Assembly (NCBI RefSeq): GCF_014486675.1
Contig: NZ_JACTAC010000014.1
Location: forward strand, 1 to 53,059
Direction of reading: 5' to 3'
Origin: Flavobacterium macrobrachii
GTDB lineage: Bacteria; Bacteroidota; Bacteroidia; Flavobacteriales; Flavobacteriaceae
Length of the DNA: 53,059 nt
A program made the translations under genes and the position numbers. Within the stretch, counting starts at the first letter, position 1. Each line of letters begins with the position of its first letter. Under the pieces are notes generated by a model. The model was not told the DNA's origin, made no database searches, and saw only the letters and a list, made by a program, of their open reading frames with translations. Shown one piece after another: positions 25,785-34,728 of the stretch.

Positions 25785-25907
25785 GAGCGAATCGGTAGTG
25801 CATTCTTGTTTTCCCTATTCCTGCTTTTCGTTTCAATCTTTTTTGAATTGCCACGGGTTTAAACCCGTGGCAATTCAAAAAAGGATTTCCACTTCAATCA
25901 GGGCTAA
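25785..25907. repeat. dispersed palindromic element, copy B (minus orientation)
   Basis: Begins GAGCGAATCG (25785-25794) directly after the MFS stop codon and ends near GGGCTAA (25901-25907). Its core is a perfect 44-base palindrome: 22-base arms 25839-25860 and 25861-25882 with no loop. Arms TTTCGTTTCAATC and GGATTTCCACTTCAATCAGG match copies C and D. Confidence 0.9.
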
Positions 25908-25964
25908 TCAGGATTTGTCTTTTGTTTTTGTTATCATTACATTTACTTTTTTAAATAAAAAACC

Positions 25965-27371
25965 ATGTCACTTAATCCAGAAATACTGAATAAACTCACT
26001 CAAATAGTTGGTGAAAATTATATTTTTACCGACATCGAAACTAGAAATCACTACGGTCACGACGAAACCGAAGACTATGTTTTTCCGCCTAATGTTGTCG
26101 TTAAACCAGCCAATTCTAACGAAGTTTCACAAATCATAAAAGTAGCCAACGAATATAAAATCCCAACTACACCAATCGGTGCGCGAACGGGTTTAAGTGG
26201 TGGCTCATTATCCATTTATGAAGGCATCGGATTGTCATTGGAACGATTAAATAAAATCCTCGAAATAGACGAACAAAACCTTCAAGTTACTGTTGAACCA
26301 GCTGTAATAACCCAAGTTTTACGTGAAACCGTTGCCGAAAAAGGATTGTTCTATCCAGTCGATCCAAGCAGTATGGGAAGTTGTTGGATTGGAGGAAACA
26401 TTGCCGAAAATTCAGGTGGTGCACGAGCGGTGAAATATGGTGTAACCAAAGATTATGTCTTGAATTTAGAAGTTGTTTTGCCAAATGGCGACATCATTTG
26501 GACTGGAGCCAATACGTTAAAAAACTCTACAGGTTACAACTTAACCCAATTGATGATTGGCAGCGAAGGAACGCTTGGCGTAATCACGAAAGCGGTTTTG
26601 AAATTGCTTCCTAAAAATTCGCATAATGTTTTAATGTTAGTGCCGTTTTACAAAGCACAAGAAGCTTGCGAAGCCGTTTCGGCTATTTTCCGTGCTGGAA
26701 TTATTCCAAGTGCTTTGGAGTTTATGGAACGCGATGCTATCGATTGGACATTGAAATACCACGACGATATAAGTATCAATGTTGATGACAAAGTTCAAGC
26801 GCATTTATTAATTGAAGTAGATGGAAATTATCCAGAAATCTTGATGCTTGAAGCCGAAAAAATAATGTCAGTTGTTGAACAATTTGAAATTGATGAGGTG
26901 CTTTTTGCTGATACAGAAGATACAAAAAAGGCCTTGTGGAAAATGCGTCGTTCGGTTGCCGAAGCCGTGAAAGCCAATTCGATTTATAAAGAAGAAGATA
27001 CGGTTGTGCCACGCTATATGTTGCCTGAACTATTGACAGGAATTAAACGAATAGGAGCGAAGCATGGTTTTAAATCCGTTTGTTATGGTCATGCTGGCGA
27101 TGGAAATCTACACGTAAACATCATCAAAGGCGATATGACGGATGACAATTGGCAAACACAAGTTCCAATTGGTATTCGTGAAATATTTGAATTAACCGTT
27201 TCACTCAAAGGAACGTTGTCGGGCGAACACGGTATTGGTTATGTACAAAAAAACTTCATGGATATTGCTTTTTCACGTTCTCATTTGGAATTGATGGAAA
27301 GTATCAAGCGTGTTTTTGACCCAAATAACATTCTAAATCCTGGAAAGATTTTTCCTGACCATTTAACTTAG
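25965..27371 (+). CDS. FAD-binding oxidoreductase, GlcD/D-lactate dehydrogenase type
   Basis: 468 aa, VAO/PCMH-type flavoprotein. FAD-binding half: PPNVVVKPANSNEVSQIIK, PIGARTGLSGGSL, EPAVITQVL, FYPVDPSSMGSCWIGGNIAE, and GSEGTLGVITKAVLKLLP. C-terminal half: LIEVDGN, GDGNLHVNI with metal or substrate His residues, and GEHGIGYVQKNFM. This pattern is shared by glycolate oxidase subunit D and D-lactate dehydrogenase, which oxidise 2-hydroxy acids and pass electrons to quinone or a partner. No GlcE/GlcF partner is adjacent, which favours a D-lactate dehydrogenase-like role; substrate not proven. Confidence 0.9.
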   Translation: MSLNPEILNKLTQIVGENYIFTDIETRNHYGHDETEDYVFPPNVVVKPANSNEVSQIIKVANEYKIPTTPIGARTGLSGGSLSIYEGIGLSLERLNKILEIDEQNLQVTVEPAVITQVLRETVAEKGLFYPVDPSSMGSCWIGGNIAENSGGARAVKYGVTKDYVLNLEVVLPNGDIIWTGANTLKNSTGYNLTQLMIGSEGTLGVITKAVLKLLPKNSHNVLMLVPFYKAQEACEAVSAIFRAGIIPSALEFMERDAIDWTLKYHDDISINVDDKVQAHLLIEVDGNYPEILMLEAEKIMSVVEQFEIDEVLFADTEDTKKALWKMRRSVAEAVKANSIYKEEDTVVPRYMLPELLTGIKRIGAKHGFKSVCYGHAGDGNLHVNIIKGDMTDDNWQTQVPIGIREIFELTVSLKGTLSGEHGIGYVQKNFMDIAFSRSHLELMESIKRVFDPNNILNPGKIFPDHLT

Positions 27372-27397
27372 AATTGTAAAATACGGCATTTGTCGTA

Positions 27398-27428
27398 TTG
27401 TTAAATATTTTTAGCTTAGGTAGTTTTG
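27398..27428 (+). promoter_or_regulatory. promoter of the outer-membrane barrel gene
   Basis: TTG (27398-27400), 20 bases, TAGTTTTG (27421-27428), 23 bases before the ATG. A weak hairpin AATACG...CGTATT precedes it and may end the upstream transcript. Confidence 0.7.
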
Positions 27429-27451
27429 TCTTATAACTTTAAAAACAATTT

Positions 27452-27937
27452 ATGATGAAAAAATTACTTTTTGCTGCTGTTGCAGTATTCGCGTTTGGAT
27501 TTACAAATGCTCAGGAAACAAAATTTGGTGCTAAAGCAGGATTAGACATGTTATCAGCAAAAGCAGATGGAGCTGGAAGTGTTTCGGCTACTGGTTTCTA
27601 TGTTGGAGGTTTTGCTGAATTTGGTATTGCAGACAAATTTTCTTTACAACCAGGATTGAATTATCATGCAGCTGCCAAAGATGGAGTTGATTTTAATTAC
27701 ATCAGTATTCCTGTTTTAGTGAAATATACTATTGCAGAAAAATTTAATTTATTGGCTGGACCATCGATGTTCTATAGTTTAGAATCTAACGATGATGACA
27801 AAACTAGATTTAATTTTGATATTGGAGCTTCTTACGACATTACAGAAAATCTTTTTGTTGATCCAAGATATTCATTGGGTTTAACAGGTGACACTAAAGT
27901 AAGTCACTTTTTAATAGGTGTTGGTTATAGATTTTAA
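27452..27937 (+). CDS. small outer-membrane beta-barrel protein
   Basis: 161 aa. Signal peptide of about 20 residues ending TNAQ. The rest alternates as amphipathic strands (KFGAKAGLDMLSAK; FYVGGFAEFGIADKFSLQPG; YISIPVLVKYTIAEKFNLLA; ASYDITENLFVDPRYSLGL) and ends SHFLIGVGYRF with the C-terminal aromatic typical of outer-membrane barrels. Matches the porin-family barrel (PF13568-like) common in Bacteroidetes. Either of two adjacent ATGs (27452 or 27455) could start it. Role unknown. Confidence 0.88.
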   Translation: MMKKLLFAAVAVFAFGFTNAQETKFGAKAGLDMLSAKADGAGSVSATGFYVGGFAEFGIADKFSLQPGLNYHAAAKDGVDFNYISIPVLVKYTIAEKFNLLAGPSMFYSLESNDDDKTRFNFDIGASYDITENLFVDPRYSLGLTGDTKVSHFLIGVGYRF

Positions 27938-27958
27938 TTTATTTCACGTTAGTTTTAT

Positions 27959-27988
27959 TAAACTCCAACTTCAAATGTTGGAGTTTTT
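27959..27988 (+). terminator. terminator after the outer-membrane barrel gene
   Basis: AAACTCCAAC (27959-27968) pairs with GTTGGAGTTT (27976-27985), then TTT. Standard intrinsic form. Confidence 0.88.
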
Positions 27989-28101
27989 TATGCACTAAAT
28001 TATTTTTAATTAATATTAACAAATAGTCTGTACATTAATCTTATAAAAAAATCCCCAACATTTTTATCTATTGAGGATTATATTCTTAAAAATTATATTA
28101 T

Positions 28102-31100
28102 TTATTCGTTAACCAAAACCCATTCGCCACCAGCTAATAAACTTTCGGCTTTTTTGTATTTCATGGTTTCGGTTTTGCCACTCATTACGTGTTTTATAGT
28201 AACGTTGTCATTTCTGTTAATCTTTGGTTGATCTCGAACGATGGTTTCTGTTACTTGCGGACGTTGTTGCGTTTGACTTGCTTCTCGGTTTGCTTGTTCG
28301 CTGCTTTCAATTTCGTCACGAGTTTCGGTGTAATTGTCATTACGTTTTACTTCTCGTGCTTCTTGAATGTTTTGATTTTGTTGTGGTAAATCGCCTTTAA
28401 ACAAGAACGAAATCACTTCTTTGTTTACGCTATCAATCATTTTACTAAACAATTTGAACGCTTCCAATTTATAAATCAGTAACGGATCTTTTTGTTCGTG
28501 AACAGCTAACTGAACCGATTGTTTTAATTCGTCCATTTTGCGTAAATGTTTTTTCCAAGCTTCATCCACAATCGCCAACGTGATATTTTTTTCAAAATCA
28601 GCAACTAGTTGTGCGCCTTCGCTTTCAAATGCTTTTTTCAAATCGGTTACCACATTCAACGTTTTAATTCCATCCGAAAAAGGAACTACAATACGTTCAA
28701 ATTGATTTCCTTCGTTTTGATAAACATTTGCAATAATAGGGAAAGCTTCTCTTGCGCTACGAGCTGTTTTTTCAGTATAATAAGCCATTGCTGCTTTATA
28801 TACTTTGCCTGTAATTTCGGTTTCAGACATTTTATCAAATTCAGCCTTTGTTACTGGTGAAGTAATTGAAAAATATCGGATTAATTCAAATTCAAAGTTT
28901 TTGAAATCATTTTGTGCTTTGTTATCGCCAACAATTACTTCGCATGTGTCATACATCATGTTGGCAATATCTAGTTTCAATCGTTCTCCGTGCAAAGCAT
29001 GACGACGACGTTTGTACACTACCTCTCGTTGTGCATTCATTACGTCATCATATTCCAATAGACGTTTACGAGTTCCAAAGTTGTTTTCTTCTACTTTTTT
29101 CTGCGCACGTTCGATAGATTTTGTCATCATCGAATGTTGGATAACTTCACCTTCTTTCAATCCCATTCTGTCCATGATTTTGGCAACTCTATCCGAACCA
29201 AAAAGACGCATTAAGTTATCTTCTAACGATACATAAAACTGCGAACTTCCAGGATCACCTTGACGACCAGCACGACCACGCAACTGACGGTCAACACGAC
29301 GTGAGTCGTGGCGTTCTGTACCAATAATTGCTAAACCACCAGCCGCTTTTACTTCTGGAGTTAGTTTAATATCGGTTCCACGTCCAGCCATATTTGTTGC
29401 AATGGTTACAACGCCTGGTTTTCCAGCTTCGGCAACGATTTCAGCTTCGCTTTTGTGCATTTTTGCATTTAATACGTTGTGACCTACACCGCGCATTTTC
29501 AACATTCTACTCAATAATTCTGAAATTTCAACCGATGTTGTTCCAATTAAAACTGGTCTTCCAGATTGTGATAACTGCGTTACATCTTCGATAACCGCAT
29601 TGAATTTTTCTCTAACCGAACGGTAGATTAAATCTTCTTTATCTTTTCTTGAAATTCCTCTGTTGGTTGGAATTTCAACTACGTCCAATTTATAAATTTG
29701 CCATAATTCGCCAGCTTCAGTAACGGCAGTTCCAGTCATACCAGCCAATTTGCTATACATACGGAAATAATTCTGTAATGTAATCGTTGCAAAGGTTTGA
29801 GTTGCCGCTTCAATGGTTACATTTTCTTTGGCTTCAATGGCTTGATGTAAACCGTCAGAATAACGACGACCATCCATAATACGACCAGTTTGTTCATCGA
29901 CAATCATAATTTTGTTGTCCATGATAACATATTCTACATCTTTTTCAAAAAGTGTATATGCTTTTAATAATTGCGTAAGCGTATGAATTCGTTCCGATTT
30001 TACTCCGAAGTCTTGAAATAATCGTTCTTTAGCTTCGGCTTCAGCATCTTTGTCAAGATTTTGTTTTTCGATAATAGCAATTTCGGTTCCAATATCAGGA
30101 AGAACGAAGAAGTTTTCATCGGTATCTTGAGAAAGGAATTTTATACCGTTATCGGTCAATTCCACTTGATTATTTTTTTCTTCGATTACAAAATACATTG
30201 CTTTGTCTACTTCCGGCATTTTGCGGTTATTGTCTTGCATGTATTCGTTTTCTGTTTTTTGTAAAAGCGCTTTAATTCCTTCTTCACTTAGGAATTTGAT
30301 CAAAGCTTTATTTTTTGGTAACGAACGATAAGCTCTTAACAGTTGGAAACCACCATCTTTAGTATTTCCTTCTTTGATTAATTTTTTAGCTTCGGTTAAA
30401 AATCCATTTGATAATTGACGTTGCAAATTGTAAAGGTTTTCGATTTTTGGTTTTAATTCCATGAACTCATGACGATCACCATCAGGAACTGGACCTGAAA
30501 TAATTAATGGTGTTCTAGCATCATCAATTAAAACAGAATCGACCTCATCGACAATAGCATAATTGTGTTTTCTTTGAACTAAATCTTCTGGCGAATGTGC
30601 CATATTATCACGAAGATAATCGAAACCAAATTCGTTGTTTGTTCCATACGTAATATCAGCTTCGTATGCTTTGCGTCTTGCAGCCGAGTTTGGCGAATGA
30701 TTATCGATACAATCAACAGTCAATCCGTGGAATTCGAATAAAGGTGCTTTCCAAGTGCTATCACGTTTTGCTAAATAGTCATTCACGGTTACCAAGTGAA
30801 CTCCGTTTCCAGTTAACGCATTCAAATAGAGTGGAAGCGTTGCTACCAATGTTTTTCCTTCACCGGTTTGCATTTCGGCAATTTTACCATCGTGCAATAC
30901 GATTCCACCAATCAACTGAACGTCGTAGTGAATCATATCCCAAGTGATTTCTTTTCCGGCAGCATTCCAAGAATTTGCCCAAATGGCGTTGTCTCCATCC
31001 AAAGTGATGTAAGCTTTCGTTGCCGAAAATTCTCTGTCTTTTGGTGTTGCTGTAACGGTAATTGATGTGTTTTCTTTGAAACGACGTGCAGTTTCTTTAA

Positions 31101-31446
31101 CCACAGCAAAGGCTTCTGGAAGAATTTCTTTTAAAACTTTTTCTGAAATTTCATAAGCTTCTTTTTCTAAAACATCGATAGCGTTGTAGAAATCTTCTTT
31201 TTTATCTACATCGGTAGTGTTTTCTGCTTCTTGTCTAAGCGATTGGATTTTGTTGTCTTTTTCAGCTCGTGCGGCTTTGATTTTCTCTTGGAATTGAACG
31301 GTTTTTTTTCTCAAATCATCATGAGACAAAGCCATTAAAGTGCTTTCAAAAGATTTAATTTTAGTAATTAAAGGTTGTATCGCTTTTACGTCTTTTTGAG
31401 ATTTATCTCCAACAAAAGCTTTGAGAATACTATTTATGAAACTCAT
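28102..31446 (-). CDS. secA: preprotein translocase ATPase SecA
   Basis: 1114 aa. Motor that drives unfolded proteins through SecYEG. Seen in order: the first nucleotide motif [17 protein letters not shown] (MQTGEGKT), [20 protein letters not shown], the preprotein cross-linking region, [53 protein letters not shown] and [20 protein letters not shown], then a wing/scaffold domain. The C-terminus ends [19 protein letters not shown] with no C-x-C-S-G-x8-C-H zinc motif; a variant [14 protein letters not shown] remains. The extra length relative to E. coli (901 aa) comes from insertions usual in this phylum. Confidence 0.97.
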   Translation of the reverse strand: MSFINSILKAFVGDKSQKDVKAIQPLITKIKSFESTLMALSHDDLRKKTVQFQEKIKAARAEKDNKIQSLRQEAENTTDVDKKEDFYNAIDVLEKEAYEISEKVLKEILPEAFAVVKETARRFKENTSITVTATPKDREFSATKAYITLDGDNAIWANSWNAAGKEITWDMIHYDVQLIGGIVLHDGKIAEMQTGEGKTLVATLPLYLNALTGNGVHLVTVNDYLAKRDSTWKAPLFEFHGLTVDCIDNHSPNSAARRKAYEADITYGTNNEFGFDYLRDNMAHSPEDLVQRKHNYAIVDEVDSVLIDDARTPLIISGPVPDGDRHEFMELKPKIENLYNLQRQLSNGFLTEAKKLIKEGNTKDGGFQLLRAYRSLPKNKALIKFLSEEGIKALLQKTENEYMQDNNRKMPEVDKAMYFVIEEKNNQVELTDNGIKFLSQDTDENFFVLPDIGTEIAIIEKQNLDKDAEAEAKERLFQDFGVKSERIHTLTQLLKAYTLFEKDVEYVIMDNKIMIVDEQTGRIMDGRRYSDGLHQAIEAKENVTIEAATQTFATITLQNYFRMYSKLAGMTGTAVTEAGELWQIYKLDVVEIPTNRGISRKDKEDLIYRSVREKFNAVIEDVTQLSQSGRPVLIGTTSVEISELLSRMLKMRGVGHNVLNAKMHKSEAEIVAEAGKPGVVTIATNMAGRGTDIKLTPEVKAAGGLAIIGTERHDSRRVDRQLRGRAGRQGDPGSSQFYVSLEDNLMRLFGSDRVAKIMDRMGLKEGEVIQHSMMTKSIERAQKKVEENNFGTRKRLLEYDDVMNAQREVVYKRRRHALHGERLKLDIANMMYDTCEVIVGDNKAQNDFKNFEFELIRYFSITSPVTKAEFDKMSETEITGKVYKAAMAYYTEKTARSAREAFPIIANVYQNEGNQFERIVVPFSDGIKTLNVVTDLKKAFESEGAQLVADFEKNITLAIVDEAWKKHLRKMDELKQSVQLAVHEQKDPLLIYKLEAFKLFSKMIDSVNKEVISFLFKGDLPQQNQNIQEAREVKRNDNYTETRDEIESSEQANREASQTQQRPQVTETIVRDQPKINRNDNVTIKHVMSGKTETMKYKKAESLLAGGEWVLVNE

Positions 31447-31479
31447 AATTGTTTTATTTTATAAAGTGCAAATTTTAAC

Positions 31480-31506
31480 AAAAAAAAAGCCCTAATTCGG
31501 ACTTTT
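31480..31506 (-). terminator. terminator after the DUF2795 gene
   Basis: On the minus strand AAAAGTCC (31506-31499) pairs with GGGCTTTTT, followed by a long T run toward 31480. Lies between the DUF2795 stop and the secA start. Confidence 0.7.
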
Positions 31507-31526
31507 CAATTGTTGGTTGTTATTTT

Positions 31527-31748
31527 TTAATATTCATCCTCGTTCCAAAGATAGTCTTCGTCGGTTGGATAATCTGGCCAAATTTCTTCCATTGATTCGT
31601 ATATTTCGCCTTCGTCTTCAATAGACTGAAGGTTTTCAACTACTTCTAGCGGAGCACCAGCTCTAATAGCGTAGTCAATAAGCTCATCTTTGGTTGCAGG
31701 CCACGGCGCATCACTTAAATAGGATGCTAATTCTAATGTCCAATACAT
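31527..31748 (-). CDS. DUF2795 family protein
   Basis: 73 aa. MYWTLELASYLSDAPWPATK and DELIDYAIRAGAPLEVVENL are the standard DUF2795 text, followed by an acidic C-terminal tail rich in Glu, Asp, Trp and Tyr (EEIWPDYPTDEDYLWNEDEY). Small, acidic, cytoplasmic protein of unknown function, common near secA-type housekeeping genes in Flavobacteriia as a conserved neighbour (recollection, not checked). Has its own promoter at 31772-31801. Confidence 0.88.
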   Translation of the reverse strand: MYWTLELASYLSDAPWPATKDELIDYAIRAGAPLEVVENLQSIEDEGEIYESMEEIWPDYPTDEDYLWNEDEY

Positions 31749-31771
31749 CTTCTATCGGTTTTTAATTTATG

Positions 31772-31801
31772 CAAAAATAAATTTTTAACTGAAAAAGTCA
31801 A
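31772..31801 (-). promoter_or_regulatory. promoter of the DUF2795 gene
   Basis: Minus strand: TTG (31801-31799), 19 bases, TATTTTTG (31779-31772), about 24 bases before the ATG. Confidence 0.7.
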
Positions 31802-31849
31802 GTTTTTTTTGATTTATTTTCAATATTAGGTAAGAACGTGCTGATTTTT

Positions 31850-31915
31850 GATTTAAGAACAGTGATTTTTATAAAACATTTTAAACTTTAAATGTTGATT
31901 TTTTATTCTTAAATC
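31850..31915. repeat. inverted repeat GATTTAAGAA / TTCTTAAATC
   Basis: GATTTAAGAA (31850-31859) and TTCTTAAATC (31906-31915) are exact reverse complements, 46 bases apart, in the AT-rich gap between the DUF2795 and adenosyltransferase genes. Confidence 0.5.
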
Positions 31916-31944
31916 GAGAATCGTTAATCAACAATCTAAAATTT

Positions 31945-32514
31945 CTATTTTCTTGGTATCCACTGAACTTCGTCGGCTTTTAGGTCAAAGGACAACTTTC
32001 GTGCCAAGACAAAAAGGTAGTCAGAAAGTCGGTTTAGGTACTTAATTACGAGTTCGTCAGTTGGTTCTATGTCATTCAAATGGACAGCTAAACGCTCGGC
32101 ACGACGGCAAACGCATCTTGCAATATGACAATATGACACGGTTGTATGTCCGCCAGGAAGTACAAAATGTGTCATTGGTGGCAAACTATTTTCCATAGTG
32201 TCGATTTCGGTTTCGAGAAATTCGATATCGGTTTCAAGAATGCCAAGATTTTGAAGGCGTTTTTGACCGTTTTTTAAAACTTCTTTTTCTGGTGGTGTGG
32301 CAAGAATTGCGCCAACAGTAAAAAGTCGATCTTGAACTTCAATTAATATGTTTTTATATAAAACATTAATTTCTTGGTCTCGAATTAAACCTATATGCGA
32401 ATTTAATTCATCTACCGTTCCATAACTTTCGATGCGAATATGATGCTTTGGCACACGTGTTCCGCCGAAAAGCGCTGTGGTTCCGGTATCGCCGGTTTTG
32501 GTATATACTTTCAT
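31945..32514 (-). CDS. PduO-type cob(I)alamin adenosyltransferase
   Basis: 189 aa. Transfers the 5'-deoxyadenosyl group of ATP to cob(I)alamin to make adenosylcobalamin. The PduO/MMAB signature is clear: MKVYTKTGDTGTTALFGGTR at the N-terminus (ATP-binding), ESYGTVDELNSHIGL, FVLPGGHTTVSYCHIARCVC and RRAERLAV, NRLSDYLFVLARKL at the end. A -7 box (TACCTTTG on the minus strand, 32579-32572) precedes it. It would supply the cofactor required by IcmF and any methylmalonyl-CoA mutase. Confidence 0.95.
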   Translation of the reverse strand: MKVYTKTGDTGTTALFGGTRVPKHHIRIESYGTVDELNSHIGLIRDQEINVLYKNILIEVQDRLFTVGAILATPPEKEVLKNGQKRLQNLGILETDIEFLETEIDTMENSLPPMTHFVLPGGHTTVSYCHIARCVCRRAERLAVHLNDIEPTDELVIKYLNRLSDYLFVLARKLSFDLKADEVQWIPRK

Positions 32515-32571
32515 TTTGGGTTTATGTGTTTAAAAGTTTGAGAGTTTATTTTAAACTTAAATTTCTTTTTT

Positions 32572-32579
32572 CAAAGGTA
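32572..32579 (-). promoter_or_regulatory. -7 box for the adenosyltransferase gene
   Basis: TACCTTTG on the minus strand fits TAnnTTTG, 58 bases before the ATG. Palindromic element C begins 26 bases further upstream. Confidence 0.5.
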
Positions 32580-32604
32580 GCAAAAATTAGAAAGGTTTAT
32601 CTAA

Positions 32605-32726
32605 TTAGCCCAGATTGTAGTGGAAATCCTTTCTTGAATTGCCGGGTTTAAACCCGTGGCAATTCAAGAAAGATAGAAACGAAAAGCTGGAATTACTATT
32701 ACTGATAAAGCCCATGCGATTCGCTC
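32605..32726. repeat. dispersed palindromic element, copy C (plus orientation)
   Basis: TTAGCCCAGATTG arm from 32605, core 32630-32671 (TTTCTTGAATTGCC, GGGTTTAAACCC, then GTGGCAATTCAAGAAA; the left arm lacks two bases present in copy B), then GATAGAAACGAAAAGCTGG, and a closing GATAAAGCCC...CGATTCGCTC ending at 32726, next to the stop codon of the neighbouring gene. Confidence 0.88.
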
Positions 32727-32727
32727 A

Positions 32728-33111
32728 TCATAAAACTATTTTATCTTTTAAAATATATAATCCTATAATTTCTTCTTTTGAGTCAACTGTTATCTTGATT
32801 TGTAGATTTCCAGATTCAAAATGGCCATTATATATTCCTCTGGATTTCTTTTGACTGTTTTCTTGGTAATCTGTTAGCTCTATAAACAACAAATTTCCGT
32901 AATCTTTTTTAACCTTTTTAAACAAATTAAGGAAGTAATTTTTGGGACGTGAATTTTTCATTTTTGTTGAAAATGAATTGAATATCATTTCAAAATTACT
33001 GTTGTTAAAGTTTAGAATAAATGAATTTGTTACTTTTTTATGTGTCTCATTTTGCGCAAAAGAAGTAGAAAAATTGAGCAATATAATAATCAAAAAGAAA
33101 ACTTTTTTCAT
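32728..33111 (-). CDS. small exported hypothetical protein (DUF3887-like)
   Basis: 127 aa. Signal peptide (MKKVFFLIIILLNFSTSFAQ), then about 105 residues with a helix-plus-sheet pattern (SNFEMIFNSFSTKMKNSRP; LFKKVKKDYGNLLFIELTDY; GHFESGNLQIKITVDSKEEI; LYILKDKIVL). This resembles DUF3887-type domains that often precede serine hydrolases, but no hydrolase follows. Either a stand-alone domain or a shortened relic. The stop abuts palindromic element C. Moderate confidence in gene, low in family. Confidence 0.65.
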   Translation of the reverse strand: MKKVFFLIIILLNFSTSFAQNETHKKVTNSFILNFNNSNFEMIFNSFSTKMKNSRPKNYFLNLFKKVKKDYGNLLFIELTDYQENSQKKSRGIYNGHFESGNLQIKITVDSKEEIIGLYILKDKIVL

Positions 33112-33137
33112 AACTAAACTATTTTGAGTTGTTTAAA

Positions 33138-33836
33138 TTATAAATGATCTTTATTAATATTATCACTTTCGATTAATCCATCTCGAAGGCGAATAATTCT
33201 GTGAGCATAAGCTGCAATGTCTTCTTCGTGCGTTACTAAAATGACAGTGTTTCCAGCGGCGTGAATGTCGCCAAAAAGTTTCATGATCTCGACCGAGGTT
33301 TTACTGTCAAGGTTTCCTGTTGGTTCGTCAGCAAGAATGATGGAAGGTTTGTTGACCAAAGCACGAGCAACGGCAACACGCTGGCGTTGTCCACCCGAAA
33401 GTTGGTTGGGTTGATGATCCATTCTATCGGCAAGTCCAACTTGGGTTAGTACTTCGGAAGCGCGAGAATTTCTGTCGGATTTTGAATAACCGGCATAAAT
33501 CATTGGCAAAGCTACATTGTCTAACGCTGTTGTTCTTGGTAAAAGGTTGAAGGTTTGAAAAACGAAACCAATTTCTTTGTTTCTAATTTCGGCTAAATCG
33601 TCATCGTGCATTTGGGAAACGTCTTTTCCGTTGAGAATATAACTACCAGAAGTTGGTGTGTCTAAACATCCCAAAAGGTTCATCAGTGTTGATTTCCCTG
33701 AACCACTTGGTCCCATTAGTGCAACGTATTCGCCTTTATTGATTTGTAAATCAATGCCTTTTAAAACATTTATGGTTTCGTTTCCAAGCTGGAAATCTCT
33801 TTTGATTTGTGTTATGTTGATTAATGGATTTGCCAT
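33138..33836 (-). CDS. ABC transporter ATP-binding protein, LolD/MacB type
   Basis: 232 aa. Walker [10 protein letters not shown] (~42-50), Q-loop, signature [16 protein letters not shown], Walker [16 protein letters not shown], and H-loop VTHEED. The [20 protein letters not shown] stretch and the GNLD motif identify the LolD/MacB/FtsE subgroup, whose ATPases drive lipoprotein release or efflux with a separate MacB-like permease. No permease is adjacent, so its partner is unknown. Confidence 0.93.
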   Translation of the reverse strand: MANPLINITQIKRDFQLGNETINVLKGIDLQINKGEYVALMGPSGSGKSTLMNLLGCLDTPTSGSYILNGKDVSQMHDDDLAEIRNKEIGFVFQTFNLLPRTTALDNVALPMIYAGYSKSDRNSRASEVLTQVGLADRMDHQPNQLSGGQRQRVAVARALVNKPSIILADEPTGNLDSKTSVEIMKLFGDIHAAGNTVILVTHEEDIAAYAHRIIRLRDGLIESDNINKDHL

Positions 33837-33998
33837 TTTTAATTGAATTGAGTTTTTTTATTGGTAGTAAATATACTGATATTGTTACAATTGTTTTTTG
33901 CTTTTAATTGAAAGAATTATGTAATTTTTATAAATAATTGTGTAATGCTTAAAAATTGATGTTGGATTAGTTTTACATCAACATTTAAACCTTATAAA

Positions 33999-34670
33999 AT
34001 GAAAAAAAGTATTTTGAAATATGGAGTTTTTTTTATCGTAGCAGTGAGTTTAGTTTCTTGTAAAAACAAGGAGTTGGAAATTGCGGATAAAAAAATAGCT
34101 TCATTGGAAAGTTATGTAGATTCTATTGAAGCGATTAATATTGAAGAAACGGAAACCAATTGGGACAGAATTTCTAGTGATTTTGATAGAAAAAATTTAG
34201 AATCGAGTGATGCGATATCAAAGTTAACTGAAGATGTAAAGTATACTAGTCAGGCAAAAATTGATAGTATTAATGCACGATATGTTATTGTTAAAACAAC
34301 TATTGAAACAAAAGCGGCAAAAAAACAGGTTATCAATCCAAATCAACTTTTGAGAGATCGATTTTTTGGTGCTGGAAAAATTGGTGAAGACATGAATTTT
34401 TCGTGGGTTAATAAAGATAATATTTTGAGTACATATCAAAGTTTCTTTGATACTTACAAAGCAAATAAAAGTGATTTTTCTAGAGAAGATTATGATGAAG
34501 TTAAGTTAATGTATGAAGCATTAGATACAAGAAAAAACACAGTTGAAAAAGAAGGTTTGTCATCTAGTGATAATACTAAAATTGCATCAATAAAATTTAA
34601 ATTTGCTCCAATGTTTAAAGTAAACAGAATTGGTGCTAAAGCAAGAGAAAATGAAGAGGCAAAAGAATAA
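33999..34670 (+). CDS. hypothetical lipoprotein with coiled coil
   Basis: 223 aa. Signal peptide with lipobox VSLVSC (Cys21). The next ~80 residues form a coiled coil (ELEIADKKIASLESYVDSIE), followed by a helical region with paired segments FSWVNKDNILSTYQSFFDTY and SREDYDEVKLMYEALDTRKN. No enzyme motif visible. An envelope lipoprotein, probably in periplasmic or outer-membrane leaflet; family not recognised. Confidence 0.8.
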   Translation: MKKSILKYGVFFIVAVSLVSCKNKELEIADKKIASLESYVDSIEAINIEETETNWDRISSDFDRKNLESSDAISKLTEDVKYTSQAKIDSINARYVIVKTTIETKAAKKQVINPNQLLRDRFFGAGKIGEDMNFSWVNKDNILSTYQSFFDTYKANKSDFSREDYDEVKLMYEALDTRKNTVEKEGLSSSDNTKIASIKFKFAPMFKVNRIGAKARENEEAKE

Positions 34671-34728
34671 TTTTTAAGTTTATTTATTCAATTCAGAAAA
34701 TAGCAATCAGTAATGGTTGCTATTTTTT

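Noticed and set aside
31749..31944. Small RNA or riboswitch before the DUF2795 or adenosyltransferase gene (cobalamin type)
   Set aside because: No conserved cobalamin-riboswitch box was seen; only AT-rich sequence and one 10-bp inverted repeat.
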